A stretch of DNA of 64,000 nucleotides from Siphonodentalium dalli. Its lineage: Eukaryota; Mollusca; Scaphopoda; Gadilida; Siphonodentaliidae. Every line of letters starts with the position of its first letter. Position 1 is the first letter of the stretch. Shown here piece by piece: positions 22,507 through 33,580 of the stretch. The stretch lies in the NCBI GenBank assembly GCA_032622095.1, contig CP136069.1:107412278-107476277 (forward strand), read 5' to 3'. The translations under genes and the position numbers were made by a program. The notes beneath the pieces were generated by a model. It made no database searches. It was not told the origin of the DNA and worked only from the letters and a program-made list of their open reading frames with translations.

Positions 22507-24123
22507 GGGACGAAGTCATAATTATTTCGGTAGTTTTCCAATATTTTCCCCGTTTATTTTCTTCGATTTTGTTTTACTGATTTTTCCAGTATTCTGAAAT
22601 CTTACCGAAAGTGAAAACGTCAATTACGTTCCGGTAATGTGGGGGTTTGTTTTTGGTAATTACCGGAGGACAGCGGAAAATGAAAGATTGTCGACATTGG
22701 TTAGGCCTAAGATTTTGATGAATACTTCGTAATCCTGCCGGTAATACAACGGGTTTACCTTAAACTGTTAATGGTGCAGCATAGATGCAGGCACTCTCTT
22801 CATTCATGACATTATGTTGTATTTCTCATGTTTTAAAGTTGATTCATGTCATTGGATTATTTAATATAACTTGGAAGTCAAGATTGTAAGTTCACTCATA
22901 ATATAATCACATTTACGACCTTTCCATACATTAGAAACATTTACTAATTTCTATCGCGTCAAAAATATATATTCTTTTCAAAATATCGTAAATTAAGTTA
23001 CTTCTATGTTCGTATTATCTCATAATCTATCCGTGTTATGAATAAATAATTTCTTTAATTTAACTGATAGCACGATAACGTGGTATTTATGAGTGTTTTT
23101 GTCGCTAGTATTACAAGTTTTCATGTTGTCGATCGCTGTTGTGTGATTAGTGAATTCATCTGTAGCCCTGCCCATAGCTGTCAACCAAGGGAGAGGAGCG
23201 TTTCCTAAGTTGAAATAACTTCTGCTCCGATCCCCATTGTACTCCCATCATATTTTTCTGTTGTTACAACTTGTGTATTATTGCTTATATTATGTCAATG
23301 TTTGGGATGTTCAATAAAAATATGGAATGAATGAAGCTGTCAACCGCACTCGCCAAGCATTGGGCTGACTATGTGTGACTTTGGGACAAGCATTCAGTAC
23401 AACTAAGTATAGTTCGTGAAACATTCCACAAGCGGTGCTCTTTGAAGATTACATTATTTAACCATTTGCTGTGATGATATGCGAATCAAATGCACTATAA
23501 TTAGTTTTGTGTGAAAGTGTTTACATCATACTTATGATAAACATACTATCCAATTTCAAAGTCTTGTGTGAAAGGGTGTCATACTTATGATAACATATAA
23601 TTGGTATTTTTGTCATATGAATCTGGACAGGTAACCTGTGACTGTCTGATCATATACAGTCATAGCAGGTATGCATATTTGCGACAATTCATGGGCAGAC
23701 TATACATCCTTCATAGATTGTCAATCGTGTACAACAGAGTGTCCCTTCGTGTTAGTCATGTATAGTGCAGTTTCCCCTCGCCATGCATAGTGGAGCATGC
23801 CAATTTATCATACCGATCAATACGTTTTCAGAACTCCGGAGAATTTCCGGACTATCACCTATTAATTAGTGCTGTGCTCCATGATTTCCGATGTCATGAT
23901 TGTATCAGTAACATTTATAACGTAATAGGTAGATTACGATGTAATCGATAGATTTTACCGGGAAATCGGTAAGTTTAACGAAGATTCAGAGTGTGTTTCG
24001 GTAGATACCGGATCAGCATATTCAACACGTCGGTAATCTTTCGGTACTCAGGAAAATTACCAGAAAATTAACGGACGTTCTGTAATATTTTCGGAATTAC
24101 CGAATTAAATATGACACGACCCC
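22507..24123. mobile_element. Harbinger-like element (1617 bp) flanked by TTA
   Basis: TTA at 22504-22506 and 24124-24126. The left end GGGACGAAGTCATAATTATT and right-end complement GGGGTCGTGTCATATTTAAT are about 70% alike and both run into TTCGGTA. Repeated CGGTAATTACCGG-type motifs fill the first 180 and last 300 bp. No transposase recognised. A truncated retrotransposon sits inside (23187-23334). The end positions are less certain than for the other elements. Confidence 0.62.
23187..23334 (+). mobile_element. 5'-truncated LINE 3' end with 11-bp target duplication
   Basis: AGCTGTCAACC occurs at 23176-23186 and 23335-23345. The 148 bp between end with ATGTTCAATAAAAATATGG and a short (GAAT)n tail, typical of 3' ends of molluscan non-LTR retrotransposons. 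Its body is too short to classify. Confidence 0.8.
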
Positions 24124-24255
24124 TTAACTCTTATTGTGTCATACTTTTTCAAACCAAAATCTATTTTCCCTGATTTCCGAGAAATTCCATTGTTGAAATG
24201 TTTCCTTAGGAACATGTTTCTTTAAATGCAGGTCAATTTTATGTAGTCACACAAC

Positions 24256-24406
24256 AAAAAACTCCAAACAAATCGTAGGGAATACCTGATGCATATATAA
24301 TCACCCCTCCCTCAGGTGAACCATGTTTTTTTTACTATACAACCTTGAATATGAATTTTGCCCTGTCAGTGTGCATTCAATGACTTAACAAGCTGAAATC
24401 CACACT
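24256..24406 (+). repeat. N-family interspersed repeat, copy 1
   Basis: AAAAACTCCAAACAAATCGT... through GTGTGCATTCAATGAC and AAGCTGAAATCCA, shared with 30176-30328 at roughly 75-80%. Confidence 0.7.
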
Positions 24407-25185
24407 AGTTAATTATTTATAGCATCTTATTGTGCTTGTTCGCACGCTGTTCATGATTACTCAGTAGCCGATTTCCCCCCTCTCCAATATATGTTTTGAC
24501 ATTACTGGGTCATTCGGAAATACGACCAAGACTGTATAACTCAGACTGGATAACCAATATTAATATGGCTTTTCGTACCAGGTATCCAAGGAATTCCTTT
24601 CAAAATGTTTGATAACATTATTTACATGACACTCAAACGGGCATATAGGTAAAGCGACATACTTTACGGACACCTCATGTCACTATGCCTAGTGTTGTTA
24701 TCAAATAACCATAAACATGTATCTCGTGCACTATAGACAGGAATATGGTTATATATGCCAAACAATGTAGGGCTAAATATGGAGCCCAAATTGCATAGGG
24801 TTATAAGGACATGGCATTCCAGAATGGGTGTGAGTTATTGTGCCAAGTAATTGCCTGATAGTTTGCATTTGGTGTTATTGTTCTCGTTTTACAACAGGAG
24901 ATCATTTATCATAATTCATCGACTTGAATACATGTAGGCTTGTCACATAAAGCACATACATATGAGGCAGGATGTAAGTAGGTCATCATCGATATTAGTA
25001 GATTGTTGAAGTTGTTGCATAGTATGATACATTGCATTTCTTTTTCAGAATAAGTCATTATGCTACCTTTTTCCTGCATCCTGAGAATACAATCCTGGAA
25101 TTCAAGCAAGGCTTCACATATCCTGCGTCCATGACACACAGTTCCAGACAATGCCAAATATTTATCAGGTGTTGATAACAAAGAC
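24407..25185. other. No clear feature
   Basis: Contains a 90-residue minus-strand open frame (24909-25181: ICEALLEFQDCILRMQEKGS) with no family I recognise. It directly precedes the decayed gene at 25188 on the other strand and may be incidental. Confidence 0.35.
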
Positions 25186-25187
25186 TC

Positions 25188-26050
25188 CTTGAAAGGCTTC
25201 TATTGAAAGGCTTCTATTTTTCGCGAATGGTCGAGTGCAGAATCTACATGCTGTTTAAAAAAATTGAATTATATGCTTGCCATGGGGTCGAATGTCACGT
25301 GATACAGTCTATGAATGGCGACGTTTGCTTAGAGTTAGTTCCTGATCTTGTGCTAGTATGTTACCACGAGGAAGCGGATACAGGTATGCTGTTACATGCA
25401 GCCAATGCAGCACGCCTCGGTCGGAAGCTAGTTATTGTTTCTATTCCCCTGACATACATGTCGAAATACTAGAATGTTATGTTTCTCGATGAATAGGAAC
25501 TAGGATAATTCTTCATACTGAAACCAAAAATAGGTCATGTGTCATTTCCGTGAACGATATAGCGGACAGTATTGCCCAAGAGGTGTGTGAAACCTTGCCT
25601 CTAATACACATGTTGACAGGCTACGACATTCACAAACACCTATAAAATAAAGCCGCTTGACTTAATAGTCAAAAGCAGTAAAATGTGATGTGACTTTTGC
25701 ATGAATTTGAGCAATCTATTAATGGTGACGATGACACTATATATCCTACCAAGAGTTTACATGTGGGCTATACTTTGGCGAGCCATAATGTTGTCAATTC
25801 GACAAATTAACGTACACGTTCTTATGTTGTATAACCGACACAGGAACACATCTTCTACCACAAGCAGCCACAGACTCCTTAAGCTATTACATTAACACAT
25901 CTTCGTGCAAACCATATAAGTGATTAGCACATCATACTAACTCCCCAGCCTGGTGTACCATGTCCTGACAGCCATGGCTGGTCGCTCTTTGAGTCCTACA
26001 AACCAGACAGATTATACTTCCTCCCGATTTACTGTGACACTTGAGCTTTG
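25188..26050 (+). pseudogene. Decayed 'HEEADTR' family gene (TE-associated, invertebrate)
   Basis: Continuous similarity over several frames. 25203-25472 reads FFSRMVECRI-type sequence, KKIELYACHGVECHVIQSMN, then CYHEEADTGMLLHAANAARL and KLVIVSI, where intact relatives have HEEADTRxLLHA and a following SPDTDV. Later frames give NDIADSIAQEVCETLPLIHM-LTGYD, matching the 'LPxLHALTGCDxTS' box of this family. Near 25890-25950 they give HLRANHISD. The key Arg of EADTR is Gly here, the DTDV box is disrupted, and stops and frameshifts recur. The family is frequent in cnidarian and mollusc genomes and is of unknown biochemical role. No intact reading frame remains. Confidence 0.6.
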
Positions 26051-26160
26051 GCTGCAAAGATTCATGGGAATCTAACAAATGATCTTGTTTCACCGCAGAC
26101 TAACTGAAATAGTGTAAATTTTGACGACTCATAGGATGAGCAGAGTGAGAGAACATTTAA

Positions 26161-26499
26161 GGACTATAGATACTCAAATTATAGAACAGGAAGTAGTAGC
26201 ATACCTTGAAAACTGTTTGGCAACACAATATTATATACTTTATTGACAAAAAATCCTCTGTATAACAACTAATTTCGTTAATATAAAATATTTAACATGA
26301 ACACTTGTTTACATCAGAGATAGGCAACTTGAAATTGGAGGCTGGTAATGTGGGCATACCATTTCAATTTTCTTCAGAATAATTATATAAATTGATATTA
26401 CTTATATCTAAGCTGATCCAAAAGGCACATGCTAGTGATGATTGTTAATTACATTGATATTTATCAAATATTCCCCCAATAAATTATTATCTATAGTCC
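26161..26499. mobile_element. TTAA-flanked MITE (339 bp)
   Basis: TTAA at 26157-26160 and 26500-26503. The ends are GGACTATAGATA and its exact complement TATCTATAGTCC. The internal sequence is AT-rich and non-coding. Confidence 0.75.
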
Positions 26500-26503
26500 T
26501 TAA

Positions 26504-29500
26504 AGTCCAGCTGAACTGTAACCTAATTTGAGTATTGATATATCACCCCGTGTGTATCTATAAAGTCCCCTTAACACAAATCCGCAAAAAATCCCGTCAA
26601 AATATCCTGCAATTATTTTTTATATCTTGGGAACGAAACAGTCGCCGAAGATTTGTTTTCATTTTGCACTGCGCGCACATGGCTACTGGAGGAGCACGTG
26701 ACATGACGTCACGGAGGGATCACAAATGCACAGTTCTGCTTTGCGTCATTGGCAACGTGCGGCTATAATGGCAATGGCAGGTCAGCGCTAACGTTGTAAA
26801 GATGATTTTGATCTTGCTGCACTCGAGCCTGATGACAATGATCCTCCACATATCGGCGAGAGACCATTGACCGACTATCCGACAATAAATCATCGCATCC
26901 ATGGACCATGCATTTGCACCGGTTCCCCCTCTTTCGGACCAAAAGTAGAAAGATAGGCTGCTGTACGTTGGTCTAAACGTCAACACATTTCCCAATCCTC
27001 AACAATAACTGAATTGAAATTAAAACAGACAGTTCAGTCTGTATGTGGTGTATAATTTTCAACTTATGTTGTGTCAAGCAGTTAATTGCGGGAGGGGGGG
27101 GGGGGGACACATCCTTTCACCATTTATGCAGAAACCTATTGCATATCACAAGTAGATCGCTCCATGATTAAATAAACAATTATGTTTTAACTTGATATTC
27201 ACGACACTGGGTATTAGATTTGTTGGTATGTAATTATTTCATCCAGTCAGTCATGAACATAGTGAGCAGAAATCCGCAAAAGCTTGACCTATATATTCCA
27301 TTACTAGTAGGCCCTATAATCCTCCAATTAAATGCTCTTTATGTTTAAATTTTTCAACTGGCTTTATATAGACACCCAAGTTCTCATTGAGAATGTATGG
27401 TCACTAATGGAAGGTAGGTGTGAAACATCAAACATTTTATACTATCAAGAATTTCCAAACTGCTGTCTACGTACCGATACTGACCTGAATTATACATGCA
27501 GTATCATGCATGGCCTTTAGATTATCATATAAAACACATTTTTTGACAATCTGTCAACAAAACAAAAACCGCAAAAGGCGTACGTATAATATATTATTTT
27601 CAGTATGTATTATGTTTATTCACTTTGTTTCAAATGAATCAAGACCAGAAACGCACAATCTCCACACGGACCAACTATCTAGGTCCTATATAGGCCTATA
27701 TCTACCACACTCGGTGGAAATGTGGGCGTTCCTGTGCATATGACGAACGTAGTACTTACTATGCCTACGGTACTGCGCTTTGATCACAAATCGAACGATA
27801 TTTTACGCATGCTACATTCGCAATAACAAAATAGTCCCTCGCGATTGCTGTTCTTATTTTAAAAACAATACCCATACAGTGGACTGAAGGCATGTTAAAA
27901 CGTAACATAATTCCATAATTGATCTATCTTTTACGATAGTAGGTGTTTCATAGTCAACTTTAGACACATTATTGTCGAGTATGGATATACACACGCACGT
28001 GTATGACGTTGAGGTTTGGTCAGATTTATAGGTCACATCACCTGCATAATGTTTGTTTGTGTTTATAGTTCAAATACCAGTTTGTTAATGCTCGGTTACT
28101 GCTTAATGGATTAATACATTGGTGATTCGTATTGGATTTTAATTATTCGAAAAATTCAATCTGGTGAGTAGACTTACTAATGATTTTCATTGAATCATTA
28201 CATTTCAAGTTCAGGTTCTAATCGATGTTTAGACTAGAATTAACGTAGAACAGTCACTTATATTACACAGATTGTTGATTGGTAGCCTTGTAAATCATGC
28301 TTAATTTTGCATATTGTCATGCATAGCTGACATTTTGTATTGTCAAGGTGCCGATTTATGTATTCACGCTTGAGTAGAACAACTCACGATTCACACATCG
28401 CCGAAAATAAATCCTCATGTATGATCCATGTACTACGACATAGCCGTAGGTCTACTGATTCCCCCCCCCCCCCAAGGACCGTGAGTGCATGGGTGTTTAT
28501 TGGTACCGGTATTCACGTAGATAACATTTTGTTTGACAATGTGAATCACACTTTTGTATGTCCCAGCTTGCATTTCATAATATTTGTGAAAGATTCTTCT
28601 TCAAAGTGCTTGGAACACAAGCAGCTGTATTGTGACAGCCCATTCCAAACTCTCGTTGTGGACAAACGCCGTCCACTGTTGTCGAATGGCTGCATTAATT
28701 CTTGGGCCACTTGAACTGTTATGGCTACAGTTTGCAGCCATGCAGCGACGAGTACGTTTTATTCTTCAAAAAAATAAACAACAATAAAAAAAGACGATTT
28801 CAAAATACGTGATTTTAAAAACGGCGCATAAAATTTCTTCCGTCTTTGTACCCTCGGTGACGTCATTTCCGAGTCGCGACGGAAACACCCGATTCAAAAA
28901 TGACTATTGTAAACAAAGAAGCCGTTTTATTCAAATGTCTGGAAATAGTACTTTTTTGTAAAAAAATATTTAGATATGTTTGGAGCTAAATTAATTGTAT
29001 TATTCAGCTGGTCTTTAAGACAATCAATTACTCATTAGCTTAAATTGATTGAAACAAAGTAGGGTTCTTCAGTTTGTTTACGGTTACCAGTGAACTCATG
29101 ATTAACAATTCCCTTGTGCCCAGATAACAAACTCAATCACGTTTATGACGGAACGTGTGATAAACTTCGATTTTGTTGGCCGTTTTGGATGCCATCCTAA
29201 ACTTAATGTCAAATACGAAGCGCATGTAATGCCGTATCTATTGTCAGTTGTGATCAATGTCCAGACATGCGCGGCACAAATAAGAAAATACCTTTCTGTA
29301 TAATGTAAGTTATATGTGTTCAGTTGAAATATATATATATATATATAATCTTTCCATAAAAATTAAAATTAAAATTAAAAATTGAAAATTATAAGAAATA
29401 GTTGCCAGAAAGGTTATCGTATGAGGTTTTATGAACTTACTAATTCTAGACCAGTGTTCTCATGGGGTTATACCATAGCCTATCAAAATTTAATCACAAT

Positions 29501-30175
29501 GTTGTATATTTTACAGAAATTAGTACACAATTTTTTTTCAAATTTCATTCTTAGATCACGTTCAGACACCGTTATTTATAATTACCTTCATCACTCTGTA
29601 TACACACTGTTTTAGTTTATGCTTCTAAAACCATCTCGACATGCAGCATTCTAAGTGTAAGCTACATAAGCTCATATGACATCTACACAGCAACATTCTT
29701 GGCACTCTATTATTAAAATCATTTTGATATGTCATTGTGGCAATTTTTGAACCATGTTGCGGATCAATAGCCTGTGTTGTTCATACGTTATATGTGACAA
29801 TTGTTTTCAAAATCCAAGTAATTTTTCGCGATTTAAAAATATATTTATCACAATTTTTTATAACTAGCTCATAAATTGGTCAAGTTTTGTATTTGGTGTC
29901 ATTTTATGATCATTTCTTATTACTATAAACGATATATTGTGCAGTTTGTAACCGCAATATTTTGTTTATGCTCTGACACTTGTACTCGAGAAAATTTTCA
30001 TTTTATTTTTGGGGTAAGTAAGAGTTGTCTTCCCTGAAAAATCTATTTTGGGACACTTTCTGAAATGGGCAACAAGCAAAATATGATGACCTTTAATTTG
30101 ATATATAGAAACCTTTGTTGGAGGAGGGGTGCAGCCAACTCGAAAAATATCTTGTTTGACCCATGGACTAAAAAT
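26504..30175. other. No gene seen; low-complexity tracts
   Basis: Intronic sequence with a C tract at about 28462-28473, G tract near 27094-27106 and an AT microsatellite at 29328-29347. A CpG-richer patch at 26640-26760 contains GCACGTGAC and ATGACGTCACG. The 124-residue frame at 28340-28714 crosses the C tract and shows no domain. Confidence 0.4.
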
Positions 30176-30328
30176 AAAAACTCCAAATGAATCGTAGGGA
30201 GTATAAACTGATATATATAACACCCCCTGAAGGTGTAGCATCATGTTTTTTTTAACCATTGCAACCTTGAATTTGGATTTAGCCTCGTCGGTGTGCATTC
30301 AAATGACCTGTCAAGCTGAAATCCATAG
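30176..30328 (+). repeat. N-family interspersed repeat, copy 2
   Basis: Same order of blocks as 24256-24406 (ACTCCAAATGAATCGTAGGG, GTGTGCATTCAAATGACC, AAGCTGAAATCCAT). Confidence 0.7.
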
Positions 30329-30845
30329 TATTTATAGCTTCAGACAAATACTGTACTAGAAATGCTCCTAATTCAGAGAACAATACAAAACTGTGAATAG
30401 TAAGTCACATATGAAGATAGGAAAGATAAAACATTTCAGTACATTTTTAATAAATATATCCAGGTTGAATGTTCCTTTAAGATTGCAAAACACAATTTCT
30501 AACAATTTTGGCCGACCTGGGAAGGGGTACTGTACATCAAACTAATGCTTAGCCATTATCTTTGGCATAGGTCCAATCAAGCATGATTTATTATCGACAG
30601 AAATGGTAGGTGTAAAAAATTGTCTGTACTTTAGCTTCTCCGTAAATTTTTCACAGAGTTATGTGCCCCTTGGTTTGCACACACAAAACGCTTAATTTTA
30701 CCAATTTATTTGCTCAAATTGACCATTTTCAACACAAAAACATATATGACAGAGCGAATGTCAGTAAATAAGGTTCTTCCATCTGAGAGAGCTATGTTAG
30801 AGCGGGGAAATGAAATAGAAAAAAAGTTATCATAGCAATTTTAAA

Positions 30846-31340
30846 ACGAGAGGCCGATCATGATTGGCAGATGCTAACCCATCCCTTGGCGATAGTAAGT
30901 TACTCTGATCGGAATCATAAATGAGAGTTTTGATGTATAATTATAGAGTATACTGTTATGTACTATTATAGACAAATGTACATGAAACAAATTATTGGAA
31001 TTTATGGGTCACTCACATTTATATAAGAGAATGCACTGGTACAGTATCTGTAATGCTGCACCACCACAACCCTGGGTTAAATGTGAAAAAGGTGACCTGG
31101 ATATGGAATACTTGGGTTAAGAGAGTCCAATTTAAGTTTACAATGACAATATCTCAAATTCTACCAACAACACCCATCAAGATACAGACAACTCACTGCT
31201 GACCCCTTAATATCAATTATATAGCAGAGCTGTCAACAAATCACAGACATTGTTTATATTGATGCTGGCATCTCTATTAATACAATAACATTTATAATGA
31301 CCTCAGACCATCTGCCGAGTTATATATTCAGCTGTGCAAT
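30846..31340 (+). repeat. E-family interspersed repeat, copy 2
   Basis: AACGAGAGGCCGATCATGAT onward, lacking the insertion seen in copy 1. Similarity with 59625-60110 extends past AGCAGAGCTGTCAACAAATC to about 31340. Confidence 0.8.
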
Positions 31341-32394
31341 GCAGCATCAAGCAAACTTTTAAAAGCACAGTTTTATCAGGAAATCTTTCACAGACTGTCA
31401 ATCATAATTAACTGGTCTGTGGGACACAGTCTATCGCCAAATAAATAACATTCTATTCAGTGGCAGTCTACATAGTACACTCCAATATTGTGAACTACAC
31501 ATGTGTCTTTTATCAGATATCAGGAGGAATTCTGTTATTTAACTGCTACTTGACATTGATCCGTGCTGTATACAAAAACGGCTCAACGTGTAATGGCACC
31601 TTAACACTATTAGTTTATGGGTTCATTACTAAATATTTAAAGGGACACATTGGGAACCTTTTTATCAACTTGTATCATAATCATCAATATCTAAATGAAA
31701 ACAACTGAAAGAGTCAATGACATTTCTTTTATTATTATTATAAAAGTTAAAAAAAAATCTAAAAAAAAATCAAAAAAATAAGTTTTCATTTTTTTTTCTT
31801 CGAAAAAGGGTCATAACTCCTTTAAAATAAATTGGATCAAACCCATACATGTATGGGATTCCATCTCATATTTAAATGTACTTTAATTACCACCCCCTCC
31901 CATTCTCCCCAGTTGTTATTTATTTATCAATTGTATTGTATAAACTACATATATTTTTGAAAACCAGTTTCATGCTGCCATTAATCATATTTGACAGATG
32001 CCAGCAGTGTTGTTTATCTTTGACTTCATCTAACTAAAGGCCAGACTCTGTACAATATGTCATCACTCAATTAATAACAATATTTCACTTGGAATGCAAC
32101 ATCTATAAAATCTGGATATTGGATATACATAATGGTAATTTATTGATATCATTATATTGCATGCAACTATTGCATGCAACTATTGCAATAAAATCTTCAT
32201 ATTTTCAAAACAGGACATCACACCTAATTAAAGGTACAAAACTGAAACACATGAAAGTGTCAATGACAATTTTTTATAAAAATAATTTGATTTGTTATCA
32301 TTATAAATGTTAAAAAAAAATTTTTAAGAAATTTTTGTTTGTTAAATAGAGCAAGTAGTTAAACTAAAAAAAAAAATTCAGATTTTTTTTCTCG
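31341..32394. repeat. A/T-rich repeat pieces of G type
   Basis: AAAGAGTCAATGACATTTC (31710) and AAAGTGTCAATGACAA (32255) followed by A/T runs. A partial AGGGTCATAACTCCTTTAAA block near 31807 belongs to the G body. The frames 31460-31708 and 32089-32313 are incidental. Confidence 0.5.
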
Positions 32395-32777
32395 AAAAAG
32401 AGTCATAACTCCTTTTAAATAAATCGGATCTAACCCATATTCGAACTCAATCTGTATTTTGGGCTGAGAAACTCACGTACCATATTTGGTTCCAATCAGA
32501 TAAAAATTGTTTGAGTTATGGCAGCATGCGTGAATTCTAAGTCGAAAAAGGGCCATAACTCTACAAAAAAAATTCGGATCAAACCCATATTCGAACTCGA
32601 TCTGTATTTTGGGCTGAGAAACCCATATACAAAAGTTGGTTCCAATCAGACAGAAAATGATTGAGTCATCGCATTATGCGTAAAGTGTCTATGGACAGAC
32701 ATGCAGACGGACGAACGACAAGTGGTCAATCCGGACGTCTACACTATGTGTACCATACTATGGTATGGGTACACATA
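32395..32777 (+). mobile_element. G-family repeat, copy with two core units and terminal palindrome
   Basis: Two units of about 150-180 bp (GTCATAACTCC...TCGGATCTAACCCATATTCG and again near 32550), a GACAGACATGCAGACGGACG run, then the palindrome TATGTGTACC...GTACACATA at 32745-32777. A D-family head begins at 32778. Confidence 0.8.
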
Positions 32778-33520
32778 ACAAGACAGTCAATGGCTGTGGG
32801 GTCACTCACCAGACTGCAAAGACTGATAAGACTGGGACTCTGGAGACCACAACAGTCAGAACTTTTCATAATCACTTTAACCCTTTACCCAACAAACCGG
32901 CCAAAACCGGCCAAATAAAGCTGCAACAGCCTAAATTATCTTCGGTCTGTCTCAATAAAACCATACAAATATGGATATCATTGGAACAGGCTCATTGACC
33001 ACATTGTAATGGTTACAGTTATGCCCTGTGCCAATGCATTCTCTTATATATGCGAGTCGACCATAGGTCGCCTCGCATATATAAGAGAATGCATTGGCCT
33101 AAAAAATATCTTTTTTTAACACTTTTTACCATTTTTTCTTACATTCTTTAACAATTTTAGAATTTTTAATGTGTTAAGCCAATGCATTCTCTTATATATG
33201 CGAGGCGACCTATGGTCGACTCGCATATATAAGAGAATGCATTGGCACAGGGCCCTTCTGTTGGGTAAAGGGTTAAAAGAAGTAGATCTAAACAGGATAT
33301 GTGGCTAGAGAGGCTTCAGTAGTGCACAGTGGGTAATTTCAAGATGAATAACCACCTTGAAATTACCCACTGTACAATATTGATAACCCCCCTCCTCCAG
33401 CTCAACAAGTCCCCTCCCGACCGGGCTCCAGACTCCCAAGTCTTAGGTTGGAATTTCACAACCGACATCTCAAACTTTCTCAATTGTTAGAAATTTCCAA
33501 TCTCACAAGCACCTTTTTAT
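32778..33520 (+). mobile_element. D-family repeat head, copy 3, interrupted by a TTAA element
   Basis: ACAAGACAGTCAATGGCTGT at 32778, through CATAATCACTTTAA, then the inserted element, then AAGAAGTAGATCTAAACAGG. It ends at CACAAGCACCTTTTTAT, where an E-family start follows. Confidence 0.85.
32881..33272. mobile_element. piggyBac-like MITE (392 bp) with two internal palindromes
   Basis: TTAA at 32877-32880 and 33273-33276. Exact 14-bp ends CCCTTTACCCAACA and TGTTGGGTAAAGGG. The empty site CATAATCACTTTAAAAGAAG is present in the copies at about 965 and 14030. Two palindromes of about 66 nt (CCAATGCATTCTCTTATATA...) at 33033-33100 and 33179-33245 are near-identical and in opposite orientation. 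CCC-starting ends and TTAA fit piggyBac. Confidence 0.92.
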
Positions 33521-33580
33521 AACGAGAGGCCGAAAACGATCGGCAGATGTTTAACCCATACCTTGGCGATACCGATTAGT
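33521..33580 (+). repeat. E-family fragment, start only
   Basis: AACGAGAGGCCGAAAACGAT and CGGCAGATG, AACCCATACCTTGGCGATA; similarity stops after about 55 bp. Confidence 0.65.

Noticed and set aside
24909-25181. 90-codon minus frame next to the HEEAD pseudogene
   Set aside because: No family resemblance and opposite strand; kept only as a note in the spacer entry.
28340-28714. 124-codon plus frame with a proline run
   Set aside because: The prolines come from a C tract; no domain, splice sites or codon bias support it.
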